A DNA stretch of 54,544 bases from Nonomuraea terrae (GCF_004348995.1 NZ_SMKQ01000035.1:1-54544); one strand, 5' to 3'; numbered from the stretch's first letter, positions 24,133 to 32,257 are shown. Notes: generated by a model not told the origin, from the letters alone. Program-made: numbers and translations.

Positions 24133-24705
24133 TCAGGGGCGGTCGCGGAGGGTGGCGCGGGCCGCCATCAGGGCGAAGCCCAGCAGGTTGAGGCCCTGCC
24201 AGGCCGACGGCGAGGCGGCCTGTTCGTCGGTGGCGGTCAGGCCGATCCCCCACACCCGGTCGCGCGGGCTCGCCTCCACCAGGACGCGGTTCCCGGTGCC
24301 GAGCAGGAAGTCCCTGAGCTGCGGGTGCTGCCCGAACTTGGCCACGTTCCCGCGTACGACGATCTCGAAGCGGCGGGCCCGCCAGGTGTCCTCCTCGAAG
24401 CCGCGCACGGTTCGGCCGAGGTCCTTGGCCTCGCCCGGATGCCCGGCCGCGAGGATCAGGGCGGCGCTCTCCCCGTCGCCGAACAGCCACGCCTTGTGCA
24501 CCATCATGTAGTGCTCGGCGGAGGCGTACGTGTGCCCGTCCTCGGTGAAGGTGATCGGCCACCACTGGCTCAGGCAACCGGGGCCCACGCCGCCGTCCCG
24601 TGCGGGCTGGTGGCCCCAGAAGAAGAGGTATTTGAGGCGGCGGCCGGACTTCTCCGCGGCGATCGCCTCGTCGACCGTCATGGGCAGGGGCAATTCGTCT
24701 GACAT
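24133..24705 (-). CDS. NADAR domain protein (YbiA-like)
   Basis: This 190-residue protein is a full NADAR domain: YLFFWGHQP near the start, YASAEHYMMVHKAWLFGD, KDLGRTVRGFEEDTW, FGQHPQLRDFLLGTG, LVEASPRDRVWGIGL, and WQGLNLLGFALM. NADAR proteins are N-glycosidases or ADP-ribose processing enzymes; relatives remove ADP-ribose from guanosine or hydrolyse riboflavin-pathway intermediates. The ATG at 24705 was chosen; a GTG nine bases upstream is possible. It converges with kptA 31 bases away. Confidence 0.88.
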   Translation of the reverse strand: MSDELPLPMTVDEAIAAEKSGRRLKYLFFWGHQPARDGGVGPGCLSQWWPITFTEDGHTYASAEHYMMVHKAWLFGDGESAALILAAGHPGEAKDLGRTVRGFEEDTWRARRFEIVVRGNVAKFGQHPQLRDFLLGTGNRVLVEASPRDRVWGIGLTATDEQAASPSAWQGLNLLGFALMAARATLRDRP

Positions 24706-24866
24706 GTCGCCCACGGTGCCACATCACGCCCGTCAAGATCGCGTGCTTTTGCCGTCAAGGACGGGTAAGTACGGTGGCCGTCCTGGGCACTGTTACGGTA
24801 GGGCCCTGCGCCCGGAGCCCGGCCGGAGGATCTCTCGAGGGCGCTACACCGAGGAGCGAGTCATCG

Positions 24867-25529
24867 TTGGCTGAGTACAAGGGCGACCCGGTGGTCGTCA
24901 TCGGCCTGGGCCGGTTCGGCACGTCGCTGGCGCTGGAGCTCACCCGGCGCGGCACCGAGGTCCTGGCCATCGACAACCGGCCGAAGATCACCCAGAGTCT
25001 GGCGGGGCAGATCACCCAGATCGCGACCGCCGACGCCACCGACATGGAGGCGCTGCGCCAGCTCGGCGTGCCCGACTTCTACCAGGCGGTGGTCGCGGTG
25101 GGCAGCGACATCGAGGCCAGCATCCTGACCACGTCGCTGCTGGTCGAGCTGGAGATCAACGACATCTGGGCCAAGGCGATCAGCACCCAGCACGGCCGCA
25201 TCCTGAGCCGCATCGGCGCCCACCACGTCGTCTTCCCCGAGCACGACATGGGCGAGCGGGTGGCGCACCTGGTGAGCGGTCGCATGCTCGACTACATGCA
25301 GGTCGACGAGAACTTCGCGCTGGCCAAGACCACCCCGCCCAAGGAGTACGTCGGCGTGCCCCTGGGCAGCTCCAACCTGCGCCGCAAGTACGGCGTCACC
25401 ATCGTGGCGGTCAAGCCGTCAGGCGAGGAGTTCACGTACGCCACGGCCGACACCGAGCTGTCCTACGACGACGTGGTGCTCGTGTCCGGCCGCACCGAGC
25501 AGGTCGAACGGTTCGCCGAGCTGCCGTAG
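24867..25529 (+). CDS. ktrA: K+ channel/transporter regulatory subunit (KtrA/TrkA, RCK)
   Basis: This 220-residue protein has an N-terminal TrkA-N Rossmann domain (VVVIGLGRFGTSLALEL; acidic end of strand 2 in AIDNRPK) and a C-terminal TrkA-C domain (KEYVGVPLGSSNLRRKYGV). It binds nucleotide and gates K+ uptake through a KtrB/TrkH membrane subunit, which is not in this window. The TTG start fits a GAGGAG ribosome site nine bases upstream and gives AEYKGDPVVV as the N-terminus. The frame continues upstream but that part looks non-coding. Confidence 0.9.
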   Translation: MAEYKGDPVVVIGLGRFGTSLALELTRRGTEVLAIDNRPKITQSLAGQITQIATADATDMEALRQLGVPDFYQAVVAVGSDIEASILTTSLLVELEINDIWAKAISTQHGRILSRIGAHHVVFPEHDMGERVAHLVSGRMLDYMQVDENFALAKTTPPKEYVGVPLGSSNLRRKYGVTIVAVKPSGEEFTYATADTELSYDDVVLVSGRTEQVERFAELP

Positions 25530-25575
25530 CGCCGCGGGCGGAGCCCGTTGGCTAGGCTGGCGACGGAGGCCACTG

Positions 25576-26019
25576 ATGCGCACACGCGATCTCGCCGTCG
25601 AGTTCCCGACGGTCACCATGGACACCCCCGCGATGGAGGCCGCCAGACTGCTGGCCGAGCAGGACCTTCCGGGGCTGATCCTCGTCGACGACGAACTGCG
25701 GCCGCTCACCATCCTGCCCGGCACTCAGGTGCTGCGGCTGGCCGTGCCGGGCTACTGCCAGGACGACCCGGCGCTGGCCCGGGTGGTGGACGAGGCCCAC
25801 GCCGACCAGTTCCTGCACCGGCTGGACGGCAAGACCGTCCGCCAGTGCCTGCCGGAGCAGCCGCGCGAGCTGCCCGTGGCCGACACGAAGGCCACCGTGC
25901 TGGAGCTGGCCGCGCTGATGGCCCGCACCCGCAGCCCCGTCGTCGCCGTGGTCGAGAACGAACGCCTCGTCGGAGCCGTCACCCTCCAGGCGCTGATGGA
26001 CCGCGCTCTGGAGCTCTGA
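25576..26019 (+). CDS. CBS-domain pair protein
   Basis: This 147-residue protein is two CBS motifs: the first (RTRDLAVEFPTVTMDTPAMEAARLLAEQ...LILVDDELRPLTIL) and the second (LPVADTKATVLELAALMARTRSPVVAVVENERLVGAVTL). Such pairs bind adenine nucleotides and regulate transporters or enzymes. It lies 46 bases after ktrA on the same strand and may be co-transcribed, which fits a role in transport control. A hairpin follows. Confidence 0.85.
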   Translation: MRTRDLAVEFPTVTMDTPAMEAARLLAEQDLPGLILVDDELRPLTILPGTQVLRLAVPGYCQDDPALARVVDEAHADQFLHRLDGKTVRQCLPEQPRELPVADTKATVLELAALMARTRSPVVAVVENERLVGAVTLQALMDRALEL

Positions 26020-26025
26020 CAAGCG

Positions 26026-26055
26026 CGCGCCCCCGTCCGGGCACGACGGGGCGCG
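26026..26055 (+). terminator. Hairpin after the CBS gene
   Basis: A stem of 11 pairs with one bulged base (26026-26037 with 26045-26055) and a 7-base loop lies just after the CBS gene and before the TetR gene. No T-run. Confidence 0.6.
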
Positions 26056-26071
26056 GTCGTAGGGTGGGCAT

Positions 26072-26668
26072 ATGGTGAAGACCGCCGCACGACAGCCCGT
26101 ACCGGCCCGGCGCGCGGACGCCGAGCGCAACATCGCCGCGATCCTGGAGGCGGGAACGCGGCTGCTGAGCGCCGATCCCACGGCCAGCGTCGCGGACATC
26201 GCGAAGGCGGCGGGGGTCGGCCGGGTCACCCTGTACGGTCACTTCCCGTCGCGTGAGGCGCTGGTCGACGCGGTGCTCGACCACGCGGTGCGCATGGCCG
26301 ACGACGTGCTGGAGAACGAGTCGATCGACGCAGCGCCGGCGCCGGAGGCCATGGCGCGGCTGCTGCGCTCCGCGTGGGAGATCCTCGACCGGCACCGCCG
26401 CCTGTTCCTGGCCGCCGACCGGGTCCTGGCCACCGAGCGCATCCGCGAGCACCACGAGCGGCCGCTGCGGCGGGTCGAGCGGCTCATCGATCGGGGGCGG
26501 CGCGACGGCGACTTCCGTACGGACCTGCCGCTGCCGTGGCTGGTGACGGTCTTCTTCTCGGTCGTCCACAGCGCCGCGCAGGAGCGGGAGGCGGGGCGGC
26601 TGGCGGCGGACGAGGTCGAGCGGGTGCTGGTCCAGACGATGCTGTCACTCCTGCGCCGCGGCGAGTAA
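26072..26668 (+). CDS. TetR family transcriptional regulator
   Basis: This 198-residue protein has an N-terminal TetR helix-turn-helix (NIAAILEAGTRLLSADP, VADIAKAAGVGRVTLYGHFP) and a helical ligand domain (MARLLRSAWEILDRHRRLFLAADRVL). No obvious target gene shares a promoter with it; the STAS gene follows after 74 bases. Ligand unknown. Confidence 0.88.
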   Translation: MVKTAARQPVPARRADAERNIAAILEAGTRLLSADPTASVADIAKAAGVGRVTLYGHFPSREALVDAVLDHAVRMADDVLENESIDAAPAPEAMARLLRSAWEILDRHRRLFLAADRVLATERIREHHERPLRRVERLIDRGRRDGDFRTDLPLPWLVTVFFSVVHSAAQEREAGRLAADEVERVLVQTMLSLLRRGE

Positions 26669-26742
26669 GCGGGATGTCGCAGGCGACGTCCGCGGATTAT
26701 GCTTCGTTGATGATGCATGTTCCACGGGCGGTGAGCCCGTAG

Positions 26743-27108
26743 ATGCCGTCGCTGGGGCTGGCGCACCGGCATCTGACCGGCGTGACGGTGATCATGGTCT
26801 GCGGTGAGATGGACGCCACCAACCGGGGGCAGATCGAGCGCTACCTCAGCGAAGCCCGGCGGGCGCCCTCCGACGCGGTGGTGTTCGACCTCTCCCAGGT
26901 GCCGTTCATGGACAGTTCTGGCCTGCACGTGCTGCTGACGTGCGCCACCGACTGTCTCCGACATGGTGGCGCGATCCATCTGGCCGCCGTGCAGCGTCTG
27001 CCCGCCCGGCTCTTCGAGATCACCGGCGTGGTGGCGCACATCCCGATCCACGAAACGGTCGACGACGCCGTCGCCGCCGCGCTGGCACCGTTCAAACGCT
27101 CACTCTGA
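26743..27108 (+). CDS. STAS-domain anti-sigma factor antagonist
   Basis: This 121-residue protein is one STAS domain. VVFDLSQVPFMDSSGLHVLL holds the usual serine phosphorylated by an anti-sigma kinase (DSSG, Ser near 56-57). It resembles SpoIIAA/RsbV proteins of actinomycetes. No partner kinase or sigma factor gene lies beside it. The gene converges with the 45-residue mini-gene, with a hairpin between the two. Confidence 0.85.
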   Translation: MPSLGLAHRHLTGVTVIMVCGEMDATNRGQIERYLSEARRAPSDAVVFDLSQVPFMDSSGLHVLLTCATDCLRHGGAIHLAAVQRLPARLFEITGVVAHIPIHETVDDAVAAALAPFKRSL

Positions 27109-27123
27109 CACCCGGACATGAAA

Positions 27124-27154
27124 GAGAGCCGGCGGCTTCAGCCGCTCGGCTCTC
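27124..27154. terminator. Two-arm hairpin between the STAS gene and the mini-gene
   Basis: The outer arms (27124-27131 with 27147-27154) pair over 8 bp and inner arms (27132-27137 with 27140-27145) continue the stem with one bulge. On the minus strand the hairpin is followed by TTT, so it best serves the mini-gene, but it may act for both convergent genes. Confidence 0.75.
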
Positions 27155-27165
27155 ACAGGGCTGGA

Positions 27166-27303
27166 CTACCACCAGAAGTCGTCGTCCCAGTGTCCCCAGC
27201 CACCCCACCACCTGCGACGGCGGCGGCAGGAGCGGCGGCGACGCCAGCGGCGCGGGCATCCCCCTAGGTGGAAGCCAACCTGGGACACATGCGGACTAGC
27301 CAT
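27166..27303 (-). CDS. Unannotated 45-residue Arg/Trp-rich small protein
   Basis: This reading frame is too short for usual gene calls. It begins MASPHVSQVGFHLGG, has a dense basic core (RRWRRRRSCRRRRRWW) and ends in a Trp/Asp-rich tail (HWDDDFWW). The ATG follows a near-perfect ribosome site (GGGGGAGGA, 4 bases before it). The stop lies 12 bases before the hairpin terminator. A strikingly AT-rich leader lies upstream. These signals support a real, expressed gene. I do not recognise the family. It could be a membrane-active or nucleic-acid-binding peptide. There is no signal peptide. Confidence 0.65.
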   Translation of the reverse strand: MASPHVSQVGFHLGGCPRRWRRRRSCRRRRRWWGGWGHWDDDFWW

Positions 27304-27598
27304 GGTTCCTCCCCCGTTGGTTGATTTCCAAAAACGACGCTAGCACCCAAATCGTGACAAATCATCCAATATTCACTCATTTCACATAGCCTTGACGGGA
27401 CCCCTCAATCGACCACGTAACAGCAAAATTGGTTGATTTTCGAACTACATCGGGCGCAGATCAGGAACCAGGAGGTCACGGCGTCCTTCACCCCGACATC
27501 CGGCATCCGCGAGCCTCCGCGCCCGGCCCGCTACGCAAAGCCCAGGTCGGCCCACCCCCGCCCCCAGGGTGCGCGCCGGTCACGTGAGCCGCGGCGAA
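27304..27598. other. AT-rich leader and otherwise empty space
   Basis: The first 150 bases (27304-27450) are clearly AT-rich in a very GC-rich region and hold two copies of an 11-bp direct repeat, TTGGTTGATTT, at 27317-27327 and 27429-27439. This is probably the promoter and control region of the mini-gene. Nothing recognisable lies from 27451 to 27598. Confidence 0.5.
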
Positions 27599-28763
27599 TC
27601 AGGGTCGCGGCGCCGGCTGCGTGCCGGCGTGGTGCCAGGCGTAGGCGCTCAGGGACAGTCCCGCGAGGGTGACCGCGGCCCCGGCGAGGTAGAGGGCGGG
27701 CAGGCCGAGGCCCGTGTCGATGACGCGGCCCCCCAGCCACCCCGCGAAGGCGGCGGCGAGCTGGTAGGCGGAGGCGTTCACCGCCATGGCCAGGGTCGGC
27801 GCGGCGGCGGCGGTGGCGAGGACCCGCGCCTGCATGCCGGGGATCACCGCGAACCCGAGCGCGCCGACGGCGAACACCATCACCGCGGTGGCCGCCATGC
27901 TGCCGCTGACCGCCCACATCACGACGAGCCCGGCCGCGAGCGCCGCGAGCAGCCCGAGCTGCGAGCGCCGGGGCGCGCGGTCGGCGAGCCGGCCGCCGGC
28001 GAGGTTGCCGGCCGCCGCGCCGATCCCGTACACGAGCAGCAGGACGGCGACCGCCCCGGCGGCGAACCCGGTGACGCCGGTGACCAGCGGCGCGAAGAAC
28101 GTGAACACCATGAGCAGCCCCGTGTTCGCCGGCGGTGACGGCGATGGCGAGCCGCACGTCGCGGCCGCGCAGGACGCGCAGCTCGGCCACGGCGGAGGTG
28201 GCCGGGGCGGCGTCGCGTACGTCCGGCACGAGCCGCGCCACCAGCAGGAACCCGGCCGCGCAGCAGAGGGCGACGGCCAGGAACGCGGCCCGCCAGCCGT
28301 GGCGCTCACCGATGAACGTGCCGATCGGCGCGCCCAGGATCATCGCCAGGTTCATGCCGAACACCAGCCGCGACACGGTGGACGCCCGCCGGTCCGGTGA
28401 CGCCGTGGCTACCGCGATGACGATCGCGTTGGCGAAGAACGTCGAGGTCACCAGCGCGGTGACGATCCGGGCGGCGAAGAGCACGGGATAGGACGGCGCG
28501 AGCGCGGAGCCGAGGTTGCCCGCGATCGCGATCGCGAGCAGGACCATGACGAGCGGCTTGCGCGGGAACCTCGTGGTGAGCGCCGTCAGCAACGGCCCGC
28601 CGGCGACCATCCCGATGGCGTACGCCGTCACCAGCAGCCCGGCGGCGGGGATGGAGACCGCGAGGTCGCCGGCGACGCCGGGCAGGATGCCGGCGATGAC
28701 GAACTCACCGGTCGTGATGCCGAACACGCACACCATCAAGGACGGCACGGCCACAGGTCTCAT
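27599..28763 (-). pseudogene. MFS drug exporter of the DHA1 type, frameshifted
   Basis: Read with one frame change, the two halves form a 387-residue, 12-helix MFS protein. The first half starts MRPVAVPSLMVCVFGITTGE and carries MFS motif A (LTTRFPRKPLV) and later LGAPIGTFIGERHGWRAAFL. The second half (GLLMVFTFFAPLVTGVTGFA to QPAPRP) is in another frame. One extra base near 28125-28133 disrupts it, so the intact frame reads into a shadow frame after about 210 residues. It could be a true mutation or a sequencing error in a GC-rich run. The matched TetR gene upstream and shared operators show that it was a regulated exporter. Confidence 0.75.
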
Positions 28764-28776
28764 GGCTTCCGCTTTC

Positions 28777-28792
28777 TTTACAGGTCAGTACA
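28777..28792. promoter_or_regulatory. Operator upstream of the MFS gene
   Basis: TTTAC-N6-GTACA is an imperfect inverted repeat 14 bases before the MFS start. Its reverse complement (TGTAC-N6-GTAAA) has the same arms as the site upstream of the adjoining tetR gene. The right flank shares GAAC with that site. Inferred TetR binding site. Confidence 0.6.
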
Positions 28793-28831
28793 GAACTGGC
28801 GCAGCACAAGAAGGCACCCCCTTGGAGGGGA

Positions 28832-29410
28832 TCAAAGAGCGGCGACGGCCCCTTCGACGACGTCGAGCAGCGCGTCGCGGTCATCGGTGACCTTGGCGAG
28901 CACGCGCAGCCCGTAGTAGGCGCTCTGGAAGGCCCGCGCCACCTGCTCCGGCGGCCGGCCGGACGACAGCTCGCCGCTGCTCTGGCCGACCCGCACCAGC
29001 CGGAGCACGGCCTGCTCCAGGTCGGCGAACTGGCGGTGGACGAGCGCGGCGACGGACTCGGTGCGCCCGCTGGACTCGGTGGCGGCGTTGAGCGCGAGGC
29101 AACCGCGGCGGCCGGGGTCGCCCATGTCGGCGTCGATGACGCCCAGCATCAGCTTCCGCAACCGTTGCTTGACCGGTCCAGGCCGGTCGAGCATCTCGAG
29201 CTGGGCCTGCGCCCAGGTGTCGGCGTAGCGGCGGATCGCGGCCTCGTACAGGTGGTGTTTGCTGCCGAAGGCGTTGTAGAGGCTGCCGCGGCCGAGCCCG
29301 GTGCGGGCGCACAGGTCGTGGGTGGACGTGGCCTCGTACCCCTTCTCCCAGAACACCTCCATGGCGGCGTCGACCACTGCCTCATCGCTGAACTCGCGCG
29401 GCCTTCCCAT
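28832..29410 (-). CDS. TetR family regulator of the MFS gene
   Basis: This 192-residue protein starts GRPREFSDEAVVDAAMEVFW and has a standard TetR helix-turn-helix (TSTHDLCARTGLGRGSLYNAFGSK), then a TetR_C domain with GCLALNAATES. That layout is typical of AcrR/YxaF-like repressors of exporters. It precedes the MFS gene on the same strand with 68 bases between. Similar operators lie before both genes, so it likely represses itself and the exporter. Confidence 0.9.
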   Translation of the reverse strand: MGRPREFSDEAVVDAAMEVFWEKGYEATSTHDLCARTGLGRGSLYNAFGSKHHLYEAAIRRYADTWAQAQLEMLDRPGPVKQRLRKLMLGVIDADMGDPGRRGCLALNAATESSGRTESVAALVHRQFADLEQAVLRLVRVGQSSGELSSGRPPEQVARAFQSAYYGLRVLAKVTDDRDALLDVVEGAVAAL

Positions 29411-29430
29411 GGCGGAAGGCTAGCGCGTTA

Positions 29431-29446
29431 TGTACACATCAGTAAA
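29431..29446. promoter_or_regulatory. Operator upstream of the MFS-linked tetR
   Basis: TGTAC-N6-GTAAA lies 20 bases before the tetR start and overlaps the stop of the next tetR gene upstream. It matches the site at 28777-28792 in both arms and spacer length. Confidence 0.6.
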
Positions 29447-30038
29447 GAACGGTCAGCCGGTCGAGGTGGTAGCGGACCACGGCGAGCGCCTCGGCGGGCT
29501 CGCGCACGCCGACCACGAGGGCGGAGGCGAGCCCTTCCAGCAGGGCGAGCAGCACGACGGCCTCGCGCCCCGGGTCGAGGCCGGGCCGCAGCTCGCCGTC
29601 ACGCACCCCCTGGGCGATCAGCTCGGCCACCCGGCCGTGCAGCCATCGGTCGCCCTCGCGAAGGTCGCCGATCAGCTCGGGCGCGGCCACGGCGCGCGCC
29701 TCGAACGCCTGCCCCGCCCGGCGCTCGGCGCGGCGGCGGGCGTCGAGCGGCAGCACCTCGGCCGCCATCGACAGCAGGAACGCGCGCACCGGCCGCTCCC
29801 CCGCCTCGCCCATCCCGGCCAGGATCCGCTCGGTGACGCGCTCGCCCAGATAGCGGACCACGTAGCGGAGCATCTCGTCCTTACTGCCGAAGTAGTGCTG
29901 CACGGAGCCGAGCGACATGCCCGCCTCGGCCGCCACGTCGCGCAGCTTCGCCTGGTCGAGGCCGTCACGGCCGGCGATGCGCAGCACGACCTCGGCGATG
30001 TGCCGCCGCCGCTCCTCGTGGTCGACCTTTTTCGGCAT
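29439..30038 (-). CDS. TetR family regulator divergent from the glycosyltransferase
   Basis: This 199-residue protein begins PKKVDHEERRRHIAEVVLRI and has the TetR helix-turn-helix KLRDVAAEAGMSLGSVQHYF followed by a helical C-terminal domain like the BetI-type family. The ATG at 30038 was chosen because of a strong AAGGAGGG site seven bases upstream, dropping 16 residues from the longest frame. The 41-bp gap to the divergent glycosyltransferase contains a 28-bp palindrome, so it very likely represses that gene and itself. Confidence 0.9.
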   Translation of the reverse strand: MPKKVDHEERRRHIAEVVLRIAGRDGLDQAKLRDVAAEAGMSLGSVQHYFGSKDEMLRYVVRYLGERVTERILAGMGEAGERPVRAFLLSMAAEVLPLDARRRAERRAGQAFEARAVAAPELIGDLREGDRWLHGRVAELIAQGVRDGELRPGLDPGREAVVLLALLEGLASALVVGVREPAEALAVVRYHLDRLTVLY

Positions 30039-30053
30039 ATCCCTCCTTTTGTC

Positions 30054-30081
30054 ATACCGTGGTATTAAAATACAGCGGTAT
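30054..30081. promoter_or_regulatory. 28-bp palindrome over the glycosyltransferase start
   Basis: Outer arms ATACCG/CGGTAT and inner arms GTATT/AATAC fold as one near-perfect inverted repeat. It fills the gap between the divergent tetR and glycosyltransferase genes and ends in the glycosyltransferase ATG (30080). A TAAAAT box at 30066-30071 sits 8 bases before that ATG, a spacing that fits a leaderless transcript. It is the likely TetR binding site. Confidence 0.75.
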
Positions 30082-31249
30082 GGCAACGATAGCGTTCTTC
30101 GCCCCCCTCGGCGCGGGCCACGTCAACCCCCAGCTGGGCCTGATCGCCGAGCTCGTCCGGCGGGGCCATCGGGTCACATTCGCCACCGACGAGTCGAACG
30201 CGCCCCGCGTGGCCGAGACCGGCGCCGAGATCGTGCCCTGGACCTCCACCTGGGAGTCGCTCGACACCGGCGACGCGCCGCAGATGCACGGCAAGGAACT
30301 GGTCCGTGCCATGGGCCTGCTGCTGGAGGAGACCAGGGCGGCCCTGCCCCAGCTCGACGGGGGCGAGCGGCCCGACCTGGTCGTCCACGACGGCACGATG
30401 TGCTGGTGGGGCCGCATCCTGGCCGAACGCTGGCAGGTGCCCTCGGTCGAGACCTGGCCCAACCTGGTCGGCAACGACCACTGGTCGATGCACCACGACT
30501 ACACGACGGTCAACCCGCTCAGCTTCGGCTTCCTGCGCACCGGGGTGCGCCTGGCCCGGTTCCTGCGCAAGGAGGGGTTCGGCGACGTGCGGGCGTTCAT
30601 GCGGGGCGACCGGGCGGCGGTCCGGCTGGTGATGCTGCCGCGGGCCTTCCAGTACGCGGGCGAGACGTTCGGTGACGGCTACGTGTTCGTCGGGCCGGGC
30701 CTGAGCGAGCGGGCCGGCGAGGGCGGCTGGGAGCCGCCGGGCGACGGGCGTCCGGTGCTGCTGGTCTCGCTGGGCACCGCCTACAACCACCGGCCCGATT
30801 TCTACCGAACGGTGCTGGACGCGGCGCGCGACCGGCCCTGGCACGTCGTCCTGGCCGTCGGCGGAGTGGACCCGGCGACGCTCGGCCCGATCCCGCCCAA
30901 CGTGGAGGTGCACGCGCGCGTGCCGCAACTGGCCGTGCTCCGCCACGCCCGGGCGTTCGTCACCCACGCGGGCATGGGCAGCACGATGGAGAGCCTGCAT
31001 TTCGGCGTCCCGATGGTGGCGGTGCCGCAGATGGCCGAGCAGCGCGCCAACGCCGACCGCATCGCCGAGCTGGGCCTGGGCCAGGCATTGCCCGCCGACG
31101 GGGTCACCGGCGCGGCGCTGTGGGAGGCGATCGAGGGGGTGGCCGCCGACGAGCGCGTACGCGAGCGGCTGCGCTGGATGCACGGCGAGCTGGCCGCCGC
31201 CGGAGGGGCCGGGGCGGCGGCGGACGAGGTGGAGAGGGTGCTTAACTGA
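30080..31249 (+). CDS. Macrolide-type UDP-glycosyltransferase (MGT/OleD-like, GT1)
   Basis: This 389-residue GT-B enzyme begins ATIAFFAPLGAGHVNPQLGL (catalytic His in GAGHVNP) and ends with the donor-binding signature FVTHAGMGSTMESLHFGVPM followed by VAVPQMAEQRANADRI. OleD/Mgt relatives inactivate macrolides by glucosylation, though some act on flavonoids or other phenols. The start was set at the ATG inside the palindrome; it has no ribosome site, consistent with a leaderless message. It is followed by an aldo/keto reductase in the same direction. Confidence 0.88.
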   Translation: MATIAFFAPLGAGHVNPQLGLIAELVRRGHRVTFATDESNAPRVAETGAEIVPWTSTWESLDTGDAPQMHGKELVRAMGLLLEETRAALPQLDGGERPDLVVHDGTMCWWGRILAERWQVPSVETWPNLVGNDHWSMHHDYTTVNPLSFGFLRTGVRLARFLRKEGFGDVRAFMRGDRAAVRLVMLPRAFQYAGETFGDGYVFVGPGLSERAGEGGWEPPGDGRPVLLVSLGTAYNHRPDFYRTVLDAARDRPWHVVLAVGGVDPATLGPIPPNVEVHARVPQLAVLRHARAFVTHAGMGSTMESLHFGVPMVAVPQMAEQRANADRIAELGLGQALPADGVTGAALWEAIEGVAADERVRERLRWMHGELAAAGGAGAAADEVERVLN

Positions 31250-31285
31250 GCACGGCAAATCCGGATCTTCCGCGAAAGGTCATCC

Positions 31286-32257
31286 TTGGACTACGAACGA
31301 CAGCCGTACCGCAGGTGCGGCCGCAGCGGCCTGCTCCTGCCCGCCGTGTCCCTCGGCCTGTGGCACAACTTCGGCGAGGGCAAGACCCTCGAAAGCCAGC
31401 GTGCGATCCTGCACCGGGCGCTCGACCTCGGCATCACCCACTTCGACCTCGCCGACCGCTACGGCCCGCCGATCGGCGCCGCCGAGGCCGCGCTCGGCCG
31501 GATCCTGCCCAGGTCGCTGCGCGACGAGGTGGTCATCACCACCAAGGGCAGCAACCCCATGTGGGACGGCCCGTACGGCAAGGGCAACTCGCGCAAGCAC
31601 CTGCTGGCCACGCTCGACCGCTCGCTGGCCCGCCTCGGCCTCGACTACGTGGACATCTTCTACCTGCACCGTGAGGACCCGGACACCCCGCTGGAGGAGC
31701 AGCTCGCCACGCTCGACCACATGGTCCGCACCGGCCGCGCCCTCTACGTCGGCGTCTCCAACTTCTCGCCGGAGAGCACGGCCGAGGCGGCGCGGCTGCT
31801 GCGCGACCTCGGCACCCCGCTCCTGGTGCACCAGCCGCCCTATTCGCTGCTCGACCGGCGGATCGAGGATTCCCTGCTGGGCGTGCTGGAGCGCGAAGGG
31901 GTCGGCTGCGTGGTGTACTCGCCGCTGGCGCAGGGCCTGCTGACCGACCGCTACCTCAACGGCATCCCGGCCGACTCGCGGGCGGCCGAGGGCCGCTTCC
32001 TGACGCCGGACCGGGTGACGCCGCAGGTGCTGACGTTCGTCCGGACGCTGGCGGAGCTGGCCGAGTCCCGTGGGCAGACGGTGGCGCAGCTGGCGCTGGC
32101 GTGGGCGCTGCGCGACCCGCGCGTCACGTCGGTGCTCGTGGGCGCCTCCAGCCCCGAGCAGCTGGAGACGAACGTGGCCGCCGTGGACCGGCTGGACTTC
32201 ACCGATGACGAGCTGGCCGCCATCGACCACGCCGCCAAGGAGGCCGTCGCCGGGTGA
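31286..32257 (+). CDS. Aldo/keto reductase
   Basis: This 323-residue NADPH-dependent reductase is a TIM barrel with the AKR residues: FDLADRYGPPIGAAE (catalytic Asp/Tyr), Lys in ITTKGSNP and DIFYLHRED (catalytic His), plus the C-terminal GASSPEQLETNV. It is closest in form to the YghZ/AKR14-type branch. The TTG start has a GAAAGG site nine bases before it, and no other start is near. It lies 36 bases after the glycosyltransferase and may be in its operon. Confidence 0.85.
   Translation: MDYERQPYRRCGRSGLLLPAVSLGLWHNFGEGKTLESQRAILHRALDLGITHFDLADRYGPPIGAAEAALGRILPRSLRDEVVITTKGSNPMWDGPYGKGNSRKHLLATLDRSLARLGLDYVDIFYLHREDPDTPLEEQLATLDHMVRTGRALYVGVSNFSPESTAEAARLLRDLGTPLLVHQPPYSLLDRRIEDSLLGVLEREGVGCVVYSPLAQGLLTDRYLNGIPADSRAAEGRFLTPDRVTPQVLTFVRTLAELAESRGQTVAQLALAWALRDPRVTSVLVGASSPEQLETNVAAVDRLDFTDDELAAIDHAAKEAVAG

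Noticed and set aside
23920..24702. Plus-strand frame across the kptA end and opposite the NADAR gene
   Set aside because: It joins two shadow stretches and lacks a ribosome site or any motif, while both real genes there are well supported.
24715..24866. Possible c-di-AMP (ydaO) riboswitch before ktrA
   Set aside because: I looked for its conserved stems and GGG/GCC patterns and could not fit them in the 150-base space.
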